Assembly (NCBI GenBank): GCA_964353455.1
Contig: CAYGWP010000179.1
Span: forward strand, 1 to 18,995
DNA from: CAYGWP01 sp964353455
Lineage (GTDB): Bacteria; Planctomycetota; Phycisphaerae; FEN-1346
Direction: 5' to 3'
Length of the DNA: 18,995 nucleotides
A model generated the notes under the pieces. It searched no databases and was not told the DNA's origin. It saw only the letters and a list, made by a program, of their open reading frames with translations. The translations under genes and the position numbers were made by a program. Below, piece by piece: positions 1-6,684 of the stretch. Each line of letters begins with the position of its first letter. Within the stretch, counting starts at the first letter, position 1.

Positions 1-810
1 GAGAACTCCCCGCGGGGGGCCGGCACGACGGACACCCACCACAGGCCGGAGTCGCCGGTGGAGTCTGTCCGCCACCTGGACTGGCGCGTCTATGGCCGCA
101 CCGAGCGGTACTACATCAAACTGTACGAGGCCGAGACGAACTTCGATGCGTACCTGCTGCTGGATGCGAGTTCGTCGATGCGGTTTTCCTCCGGCGGCCT
201 GTCGAAACTGGAATTCGCCAAGTACATGGCCGCAAGCCTCGCGTACATGATCATCGACCAGCGCGACTCGGTCGGCCTGGCGGTCTTCGACGCTGAACTG
301 CGCCGATACCTGCCGCCAAGATGCGCCAAGGGCGTCATCACCAACATCGACGAAGCACTGGTCGAGGCAAAGCCCGAGCCGCGGACCGACGTTGCCGCCG
401 TCCTTCACGAGTTTGCCCAGCGGATTCCGCGGCGGGGGTTCGTCATCCTCTTCTCGGACCTCTTCGACCACGTCGATGAGTTCATAAAGGGCCTGGACCA
501 CCTCAGGTTCCGCGGACACAACGTGGTCGTCTTCCACATACTCGACCCGTGGGAACTGACGTTCCCCTTCGGCGGCGGAACATGGCGGTTCGAGGGCCTC
601 GAAAACGAGGGCGATATAACCACGCAGCCGAAGCGCATCAGGGCCGCGTACCTGGAGGAACTGCGCAAGTACCTCCGCCACATCAGGGGCGCGTGCGAAC
701 GCAGCCACGTTGACTACTGGCTGGTCAACACCGAGAAGCCGATCGACGTGACGCTCTCGGGATACCTGATCAGCCGCATACAGCAGGTCGTCGGCACGCG
801 AAGCCGGTGA
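1..810 (+). CDS. DUF58 domain protein (VWA-like), 5'-truncated by window edge
   Basis: The reading frame is open from base 1 to the TGA at 808-810, giving 269 residues. It matches the core of the DUF58 family, VWA-like cytosolic partners of MoxR AAA+ ATPases. Visible landmarks are the RHLDWRVYGRTERYYIK block, a MIDAS-like DASSS following LLL, the QRDSVGLAVFD strand, a second acidic loop FSDLFD, and the family-typical FHILDPWELTFPF near the C-terminus. A GTG at 58 could be read as the start. However, the in-frame codons upstream (HHRPESPVESVRHLDW) align with the family segment that normally reads like HR-Y-PGDD-RHLDW, so the gene very likely begins upstream of the window. The usual P-G-D-D reads P-V-E-S here, a real deviation. 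It is the first gene seen of the operon and is followed after 47 bases by the next gene. No membrane segment is visible, so it is probably cytosolic and bound to the inner membrane complex. Confidence 0.93.
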   Translation, partial: ENSPRGAGTTDTHHRPESPVESVRHLDWRVYGRTERYYIKLYEAETNFDAYLLLDASSSMRFSSGGLSKLEFAKYMAASLAYMIIDQRDSVGLAVFDAELRRYLPPRCAKGVITNIDEALVEAKPEPRTDVAAVLHEFAQRIPRRGFVILFSDLFDHVDEFIKGLDHLRFRGHNVVVFHILDPWELTFPFGGGTWRFEGLENEGDITTQPKRIRAAYLEELRKYLRHIRGACERSHVDYWLVNTEKPIDVTLSGYLISRIQQVVGTRSR

Positions 811-821
811 ATGGCTTGTCG

Positions 822-837
822 GCCCCGCCTGCGGGGC
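822..837 (+). repeat. Short GC-rich hairpin between genes 1 and 2
   Basis: GCCCCGCCTGCGGGGC forms a perfect self-complementary stem of six or seven base pairs in the 47-base gap after the DUF58 gene. It is followed by GTTTCGTCT rather than a U-run. It could be a weak intercistronic hairpin or a remnant of a palindromic repeat, but it does not qualify as an intrinsic terminator. Confidence 0.4.
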
Positions 838-857
838 GTTTCGTCTCAAGGTGATGA

Positions 858-2003
858 GTGCGGACCTTGCTGCTTCAACTCGTGTTGGCGGCGGCCCTGT
901 CGGCCTCGGTGTCGGCAGGGGTCGTCCATACGGCCGACGCCCGGCTGGAAGGCGACGTTGCCTTCGCCGACGGACAGGTCACGGTGGGCGGCCAGGCGGT
1001 CGCCTGGGACGCCGTCCTGGCCGTCGTGCCGGTCGCGCGGGCGCCTGAGCCGGTGGTCGGCGGCACGGTGCGGTGGGCCGGGGGAGAGGTCTGGCGTGCG
1101 GACCTCGTCGCGCTTTCGGCCGGACGGGCAACCTTGTCGTTCGGCAGGTTCGGAAGGCACGAGGCGGATGCGGTGCGCCTCGCGGCCGTCGATTTCTTCC
1201 CGGCCGATACGCCCGGCCAGGATGCGCCGGGCACGCTTTTCCGCGACCAGGGCGAACCTATTCCGGGGACGCTACTCTGGGTTGACCAGTCGCGTCTGGC
1301 GATTGACAGTCCGCTCGGCGTCCTGACACTTCCGCGGCAGGGCGTGATGCGGTACGTTTTCCCGTCCCCCGGCAGCGTCTCGCCGGCGCCCGCATCGGCC
1401 GATGAGGTCGGCCTGATGGACGGGAGCATTCTCCGCGGCACGGCGCGGCCGGTTGCGGGCGGCGTGCAACTTGAGCATCGCGTCCTCGGGGCGCTCAGAC
1501 TCGATGCCGGGGCCGTCAGGTCCGTTGGGCGGCTGGGCGGACGGGCCTGGGACCTCGCGCGGCTTGTGCCGCAGTCGGCGACCGCCCCCGGGCTGCTCGG
1601 CAAGGCAAGTCCGGAAAGACCCGCCATAGGCGGGACGACTTTCCCGCCATTCCGTGGAGCGGGTTCTTTTCGGGCAGGCATGGGAAGCGCCGGGGCGCTA
1701 TCGGCCATGACGGTCCAGCCCGAGACGGCGCTTCGGTATCGGCTGGACCAGGCCGGGGGGCGTGCGCTGGCCTTCAGGGCCCGGGTCGGGCCGGTCGAGG
1801 GTGCGCGGGGCGACGTGCATCTGCGGATTCTGGCCGGCGGGAAGACGGTGGCGGAGCGGGACGTCTCGCCCGGCGCGCGTGCCGCCGACATCGCCGTGAA
1901 CCTGCCGGGCGCCGAGATTGAAATCAAGGTGGAGTTCGGGTCGCGCATCGCGTTTCCGTGCGCGGTGGTGCTCGAGGATGCGTTTGTGGTAGCGCGCCCC
2001 TAG
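858..2003 (+). CDS. Exported protein with DG-repeat strands and C-terminal NPCBM-like domain
   Basis: This is a 381-residue protein starting at GTG 858, with AAGG at 848-851 as a plausible ribosome binding site six bases upstream. The N-terminus (MRTLLLQLVLAAALSASVSA) is a clear signal peptide, so the protein acts outside the cytoplasm. Residues about 25-225 show repeated beta segments of the kind DG/DQ-x-x-L-x-G-T-x(n)-LGxLxL, for example around EVGLMDGSILRGTARP. Such strands are common in planctomycete exported proteins of unknown role. The C-terminal ~95 residues (from about 285) have the spacing of an NPCBM/jelly-roll carbohydrate-binding module: TALRYRLDQAGGRALAFRAR, then VHLRILAGGKTVAERDV, ending in a strand-rich VVLEDAFVV. 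No catalytic residues are recognisable. The linker at about residues 253-272 is encoded by a palindromic element. Its place between DUF58 and BatA suggests it is part of the same envelope module. A binding role is inferred from fold only. Confidence 0.82.
   Translation: MRTLLLQLVLAAALSASVSAGVVHTADARLEGDVAFADGQVTVGGQAVAWDAVLAVVPVARAPEPVVGGTVRWAGGEVWRADLVALSAGRATLSFGRFGRHEADAVRLAAVDFFPADTPGQDAPGTLFRDQGEPIPGTLLWVDQSRLAIDSPLGVLTLPRQGVMRYVFPSPGSVSPAPASADEVGLMDGSILRGTARPVAGGVQLEHRVLGALRLDAGAVRSVGRLGGRAWDLARLVPQSATAPGLLGKASPERPAIGGTTFPPFRGAGSFRAGMGSAGALSAMTVQPETALRYRLDQAGGRALAFRARVGPVEGARGDVHLRILAGGKTVAERDVSPGARAADIAVNLPGAEIEIKVEFGSRIAFPCAVVLEDAFVVARP
1614..1671 (+). repeat. Palindromic element embedded in coding sequence (CCCGCC hairpins)
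   Basis: A perfect hairpin CCCGCC-ATA-GGCGGG lies at 1620-1634. A second, CCCGC...GCGGG, spans 1643-1663. Both are enclosed by imperfect outer arms GAAAGA-CCCGC (1614-1624) and GCGGGTTCTTTTC (1659-1671). The whole unit is translated in frame as a Pro/Gly-rich linker between the DG-repeat region and the NPCBM-like domain of the host gene. It looks like an inserted repeat that the protein tolerates. Confidence 0.6.
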
Positions 2004-2020
2004 AGATCATTGGGCTTGAT

Positions 2021-4213
2021 ATGGGCTTCTTGAATCCATGGCTGCTGGCGGGTCTGGCGGGGATCGCCGTGCCGATCCTCATCCACCTGCTGAACCGATT
2101 CCGCCAGCGGCGGATCGAGTGGGCGGCTATGGAATTGCTGCGCCGGGCGCTGGTCATCCGGTCGCGGCGGATCAAACTGGAGGACCTGCTGCTCCTGGCG
2201 CTGCGGTGCCTCGCGGTCATCCTGGTGGCGCTGGCGATGTCGCGGCCGACGCTCACGACGGAGGGCGCACAGTGGTTCGGCGCACGCGAGCAGGTCGGCG
2301 CGGTCATCGCCCTGGACGGCTCGTTCAGCATGAACTACCGGCCGGGCGTCGGCAGCCGATTCGACAGGGCGCTGGAGGTCGTTCGAGACCTCAAGGGCGC
2401 CCTCGACGCCGGCGACCCGATGAGCCTGGTCCTGATGGGCAACCGGCCGCGGACCCTCCTCCGGAGCACCGGCTTCGACGACCTCCGCCTGGAGAGGACC
2501 CTCAAGGATGCCGCGCCCCTGCCGGAACCGGTCAACCTGGAGGCCTGCCTCGAACAGATCCTGCCGCTAGTGCGCGAGGTAAAGGCCCCTGTACGCGAGT
2601 GTTACCTCGTGACCGACGGCCAGGCGGTCACCTGGGGGAACCTTTCGGAGAAGGCAAAGCGCCTGCTGACCGAGATCGGGCGCGAGGCCCGAATCTTCAT
2701 CCTGCCCATTGCGGCCGACAGCGGCGAAAACACGGCCGTCACCAGCCTGACGCTTGCGGGCGGGTCGCTCAGGCGGGGCACGATCGCCCGGTTCATGGCC
2801 GAGGTGCGGAACTGCGGCCGCATGCCACGTCAGCGCACCGTGGTCAGCCTGCTGGCAGGCGATAAGCCCGTTGACCAGCGGGTGATTGAGACCCTTGCCC
2901 CCGGCCAGGTCCAGTCGGTGCCGCTGTTTGCGCGGCTGGAGGAGCCGGGCTGGGCGCGGCTGAAGGCCGCAATCGGCCAGGACGCCCTCGAGACCGACAA
3001 CGTCCGACAACTGGCCGTCCGGGTCCGCGACCAGGTCCGCGTCCTCCTCGTTGACGGAGACCCGTCGGACCGGCCGTATCGCAACGAGACCGACTACCTG
3101 GCGACGGCGCTGATGCCGAGGGTCCCGCCGGTCGGCAAGCCATCGCTGGCGATCGAGACGATACCCTGGGTGGAACTGCCGTCGAAGCGGGCCGAGGCGT
3201 ACGACGTTATCGTTCTGGCGAACCTGCCCGACATCCGCCAGGCACAGGTCGAGGAACTCCACAACTTCGTCCGCGACGGCGGCGGCCTGATAATCTTCCT
3301 CGGCGACAAGGTGAACCCGATGCTCTACAACCCCCGCCTCCGCGTGGGGGATGAGAGCATACTTCCTGGGGAACTGAAGGAGGCGGTCGCGGCGACCGCC
3401 GATGTGCCTGAGGGCCGGCCATTCGCCGCCGCCGAATCGCAGCATCCGCTCGGGCGGACGGTCGATCTCCTTCCGGCCGACCTTATGAGCGATGCCCGTA
3501 TCCAGCGCTACTTCCGCATCATCCTCGCCCCGACGGGCCGCGCCATCCTCAAGGTGGCCGGGGCCGATACGCCGCTTCTCTCGGAACTGGCCATCGGCCG
3601 CGGCAAGGTCCTCCTGTTTGCCACCACCGCCGACCGCGCATGGAACAACCTGCCCACCCATCCGTATTTCCCGGTCATGTTGGCCGAGGCGGTGACGTAC
3701 CTGACGACGCAATCGCACGAGCGGCCGTTTGTCGTCGGCGAGCCGGTGGTCGTGCCGATGCCCGCCCGCAGCACCACGACGAGCGTGGCGTTCCGCGGCC
3801 CGACGGGGCGCGAGGCCGCCGTCCAGGTCACGGAGCGCGACGGCCGGCGCGTTGCGGCGTTCGACCAGGACGACCTGCCGGGGTTCTACGAGATGCGTCA
3901 GGAGCCCGGCATGCCGCCCGTCGTCGTGGCCGTCAACGTCGAGGCCCGGGAATCCGACGTCCGGATGCTGACGAGCGACTCTCTTGCGACGGCCCTGTCG
4001 GGGCTGCCCGCCCGCATCCTTCCGACGGGCGAGAACGTCGTATCGACCATCCGCGAGAGCCGCGTCGGACGCGAACTCTGGCATACGCTCATGGCCCTTG
4101 CGCTGGCAATACTGGCCCTGGAGGCGCTGCTGGCCTGGAAGTTCTCGCGGCAGATGGACGTGGCCGAATCGGCCCCTGAAGTGCGGAGTGCGGAGTGTGG
4201 AGTGCGGAGTTAA
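2021..4213 (+). CDS. BatA-type membrane protein: double-TM N-domain, VWA, GATase-like domain
   Basis: The protein has 730 residues from ATG 2021. An open frame reaches back to 1958 but would overlap gene 2, and the ATG places the diagnostic MGFLNPWLLAGLAGIAVPIL at the N-terminus. That segment plus HLLNRFRQRRIEW and a second membrane span (about residues 57-77) is the BatA N-terminal double-transmembrane domain. A VWA domain follows with MIDAS motif DGSFS (about residue 97) and ECYLVTDG. A CARDB-like beta region comes next, then a glutamine-amidotransferase-like fold: VRVLLVDGDPSDRPYRNE near 340, FVRDGGGLIIFLGD near 420, and GRGKVLLFATTADRAWNN near 530. A final membrane span lies at about 690-710. 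No catalytic Cys of a true amidotransferase is evident. BatA proteins work with MoxR and DUF58 partners at the inner membrane, with client unknown. The last ~10 residues (VRSAECGVRS) are encoded by a heptamer repeat, so the original C-terminus was probably different. Confidence 0.92.
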   Translation: MGFLNPWLLAGLAGIAVPILIHLLNRFRQRRIEWAAMELLRRALVIRSRRIKLEDLLLLALRCLAVILVALAMSRPTLTTEGAQWFGAREQVGAVIALDGSFSMNYRPGVGSRFDRALEVVRDLKGALDAGDPMSLVLMGNRPRTLLRSTGFDDLRLERTLKDAAPLPEPVNLEACLEQILPLVREVKAPVRECYLVTDGQAVTWGNLSEKAKRLLTEIGREARIFILPIAADSGENTAVTSLTLAGGSLRRGTIARFMAEVRNCGRMPRQRTVVSLLAGDKPVDQRVIETLAPGQVQSVPLFARLEEPGWARLKAAIGQDALETDNVRQLAVRVRDQVRVLLVDGDPSDRPYRNETDYLATALMPRVPPVGKPSLAIETIPWVELPSKRAEAYDVIVLANLPDIRQAQVEELHNFVRDGGGLIIFLGDKVNPMLYNPRLRVGDESILPGELKEAVAATADVPEGRPFAAAESQHPLGRTVDLLPADLMSDARIQRYFRIILAPTGRAILKVAGADTPLLSELAIGRGKVLLFATTADRAWNNLPTHPYFPVMLAEAVTYLTTQSHERPFVVGEPVVVPMPARSTTTSVAFRGPTGREAAVQVTERDGRRVAAFDQDDLPGFYEMRQEPGMPPVVVAVNVEARESDVRMLTSDSLATALSGLPARILPTGENVVSTIRESRVGRELWHTLMALALAILALEALLAWKFSRQMDVAESAPEVRSAECGVRS

Positions 4214-4266
4214 CAACCAAATGCCGTGCCTTTTACTCCGCACTCCGCACTCCGCACTCCGCACTT
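4179..4266 (+). repeat. GTGCGGA heptamer inverted repeat (32-bp stem) at the BatA/VWA gene junction
   Basis: The left arm (4179-4210) contains four tandem GTGCGGA heptamers, one being GTGTGGA. The right arm (4235-4266) carries four copies of the reverse complement. The arms pair over 32 bases with a single exception, which would be a G-U pair in RNA, around a 24-base loop (4211-4234). The left arm is the 3' end of the BatA-like gene. The stop TAA (4211-4213) is the first triplet of the loop. The right arm ends 16 bases before the GTG start of the next gene, just upstream of its putative ribosome binding site GGTGGA (4271-4276). There is no U-run, so it is not a standard terminator. Confidence 0.9.
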
Positions 4267-4282
4267 GAATGGTGGATGAACT

Positions 4283-6658
4283 GTGATTGAGCGACTCCTG
4301 GGACTCGACGATGTAGGGCCGATCACCTACTACGAGTTCCTCCTGCGCTCGCACTGGCCCAGGCTGGTGGTCATCACGCTGGTGGTGCTCGTGGCGGCAT
4401 ACGGCCTGTACCTGTACCGGAAGGAGCGGGCGCTCTCGCACGGCAGGCGTTGGGTCCTGGGCATCCTGCGTGCTATGGTGCTTGCGCTGGTGGTCGTGTA
4501 CCTTTTCGAGCCGATTCTGGGCCTGGAGATGAGCGTCAAGTTGCGGCGGACGCTGCTCGTGCTGATGGATACGTCGGAGAGCATGAGCGTGCGCGACCCG
4601 CGTCAGGCGGAGGACGACCTGAAGGACGCCGCCCTTGCCCTGGGGCGCATCCGCCCGGAAGACCTCTCCGCGCCGCTGCCCGAGGCGGCCCGCTCGGCCG
4701 CGGCTGCCGCCACCCGCATCGACCTGGCAAAGGGCATCCTCAGTCAACCCGTCTTGAAGGTCGTGGAGCGCCTGAGCGAGAATTACACCCTCCGCTATTT
4801 CGGTTTCGGCGAGCAACTCCAGCCCACGCAGGGCAAGGGCGAGGCCGCCCCCGATTCGCTCCTTGCGGCCGAGCCGACGGCCAAGGCCACCCGCCTCGGC
4901 TCGGCGCTCCAGGAGGCCGTTGACCGCTCGGCTGGGCAGCCGATTGCAGGCATCCTTGTCCTCTCGGACGGCATCTCGAACGACGGCCTGGAACCGCTGC
5001 CGGTCGCACAGCGGCTCGGTGAGCGGAACATACCCGTCTATCCGGTGTGCCTCGGCCAGGCGACCGCGCCCGACGTGGCCATCCGCCGCCTCATCGCCCC
5101 CGACGTCGTCTTTCACCGCGACAAGGTCCCCATCCGCGTCCAGGTCGCGTCGGGCGGCTACGGAAACCGCACCGCCAACCTCTCGGTCTCCATCGACGGC
5201 CAGGAGGTCGCCGGCCGCGCCGTCAACCTCTCCGGAAAGGTCCAGTTCGAGGAAGTCCTTTTCATCCCCGAGGCCAAGTCGGGCCAGGCCACGCTCGAGG
5301 TCTCAGTCACACCCATGCCGGGCGAGATGAACACCGCCAACAACAGGGTCTCGAAGACGATCCGCGTGGTCAGCGATAAGATCAAGGTCCTTTACGTGGA
5401 AGGCAAGCCGCGCTGGGAGTACCGGTACCTCAGGCAGGTCCTCCTGCGCGATCCGCGGATGGACGTGAAGTTCCTCATGACCGAGGGCGACCGCGACCAG
5501 GCACTCTCGTCGGACCTGTACCTCTCGGACTTCCCGGAGGATGCCGCCAAGGCCTTCGCCTTCGACCTGGTGATCCTGGGCGATGTGCCCGCCTCCTACT
5601 TCTCTCAGCCGCAGATGGCACGCATGGAGGAACTGGTCCAGAAGCACGGCGGGTCGTTCCTGATGCTGGCCGGGCCGCAGAACGCGCCGCTGACGTATAT
5701 CGGCTCGCCCATCGCCAACATGCTCCCCGTGCGCCTGCGGGCCGAAGGATACCAGACCGTGGATGACGCCCTGTACCCGGTCATTGCCGAGGGCGCGGCC
5801 GACAGCGCAATCATGACGCTGGAGGTGCCGCGGGAACGCAACCAGGAACTCTGGGGCCGCGTGCACCCGATGTTCCGCCTGCCCGTCCTTGACGGCGCCA
5901 AGCCCGGCGCGACCGTCCTGGGCACCGTCTCCCGCGGACTTGGCCGCGGAGAGGCGTATCCGCTCATCGCCTGGCACCGATACGGCAGCGGCAAGGTCCT
6001 CTTCGTCGGCACAGACCAACTCTGGCGGCTGCGACTCAAGACGGGCGACAAGTACCACGCACGCTTCTGGGGCCAGGCCATCCAGTTCCTGACGCTCTCG
6101 CGACTCCTGGGCGAAAGCAAACGCATCCAGATCGCCGCAGACCGCACCGATTACCTGACCGGACAGCGAGTGGCCGTCAGCGCGAGCGTCCTCGACGAGA
6201 CCTACGAGCCCGTCAAGGCGCCCCAGTACAGCGTTTACCTGGAGCGGACTGCGCCGACGCGGCAGTCCACGCTCATCCGCCTGGACGCCGTGCCGCACAT
6301 GGCCGGCCTGTACCAGGGCTTCATTACCCCCGACCAGCCGGGGCGGTACGAGGTCCGCGCCCCCGGCGGCGACCCGGCCATCGCCGGTACAGCCGAGTTC
6401 AACGTCAAGGCCGCCGACCTGGAGTCCCTCGAGCGTGCCGCCCAGGAGGAACTCCTCCGGAACATGGCCGATGCCAGCGGCGGCCGGTTCTTCACCGTCC
6501 GCGACCTGCCGAAACTCGTCGAAACGGTCGCCGGAGAGCAGCGAACCAGCGTCGTACGCCGCGAACGCGAACTCTGGGACCTGCCGCTGGCGTTCGTGGC
6601 ATTCCTGGCGCTGGTGGCGGCGGAGTGGTTCCTCCGCCGCAAGTACGACCTCGTATAG
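4283..6658 (+). CDS. VWA and glutamine-amidotransferase-like membrane protein
   Basis: The protein has 791 residues from GTG 4283, with GGTGGA at 4271-4276 as a modest ribosome binding site. The nearby ATG at 4277 is out of frame and closes at once. There are two membrane spans (about 28-46 and 58-81), then a VWA domain with MIDAS DTSES after LLVLM (about residue 95) and ILVLSDGISNDG (about 227). A CARDB-like region (about 265-355) follows, with VQVASGGYGNRTANLSVSID and MPGEMNTANNR. A GATase1-like region comes next: KVLYVEGKPRWEYRYLRQVL near 367, FDLVILGDVPASYF near 430, GGSFLMLAGPQN near 456 and YGSGKVLFVGTDQLWRLR near 575. A last membrane span lies near 766-786. It repeats the architecture of the preceding BatA-like protein, so the two are likely ancient paralogues forming a membrane pair. 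The MIDAS residues suggest divalent-metal-dependent protein binding. Enzymatic amidotransferase activity is not supported. Confidence 0.92.
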   Translation: MIERLLGLDDVGPITYYEFLLRSHWPRLVVITLVVLVAAYGLYLYRKERALSHGRRWVLGILRAMVLALVVVYLFEPILGLEMSVKLRRTLLVLMDTSESMSVRDPRQAEDDLKDAALALGRIRPEDLSAPLPEAARSAAAAATRIDLAKGILSQPVLKVVERLSENYTLRYFGFGEQLQPTQGKGEAAPDSLLAAEPTAKATRLGSALQEAVDRSAGQPIAGILVLSDGISNDGLEPLPVAQRLGERNIPVYPVCLGQATAPDVAIRRLIAPDVVFHRDKVPIRVQVASGGYGNRTANLSVSIDGQEVAGRAVNLSGKVQFEEVLFIPEAKSGQATLEVSVTPMPGEMNTANNRVSKTIRVVSDKIKVLYVEGKPRWEYRYLRQVLLRDPRMDVKFLMTEGDRDQALSSDLYLSDFPEDAAKAFAFDLVILGDVPASYFSQPQMARMEELVQKHGGSFLMLAGPQNAPLTYIGSPIANMLPVRLRAEGYQTVDDALYPVIAEGAADSAIMTLEVPRERNQELWGRVHPMFRLPVLDGAKPGATVLGTVSRGLGRGEAYPLIAWHRYGSGKVLFVGTDQLWRLRLKTGDKYHARFWGQAIQFLTLSRLLGESKRIQIAADRTDYLTGQRVAVSASVLDETYEPVKAPQYSVYLERTAPTRQSTLIRLDAVPHMAGLYQGFITPDQPGRYEVRAPGGDPAIAGTAEFNVKAADLESLERAAQEELLRNMADASGGRFFTVRDLPKLVETVAGEQRTSVVRRERELWDLPLAFVAFLALVAAEWFLRRKYDLV

Positions 6659-6684
6659 AGCGTCAGAGACAAGCGAAACTCGTG

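Noticed and set aside
4181..4265. CRISPR-like array from repeated heptamers
   Set aside because: The units are 7 bases, contiguous and without spacers, and the two blocks are in opposite orientation. This is an inverted tandem repeat, not CRISPR.
4179..4266. Intrinsic terminator between the BatA-like and VWA genes
   Set aside because: The hairpin is strong but long, overlaps coding sequence and is not followed by a U-run. The downstream gene is a functional partner with no obvious promoter of its own.
2567..5116. An 849-codon open frame on the - strand opposite the BatA-like and VWA genes
   Set aside because: It is a shadow of high-GC coding sequence on the other strand. It crosses two well-supported genes and the heptamer repeat, has no recognisable domain, and has an odd composition.
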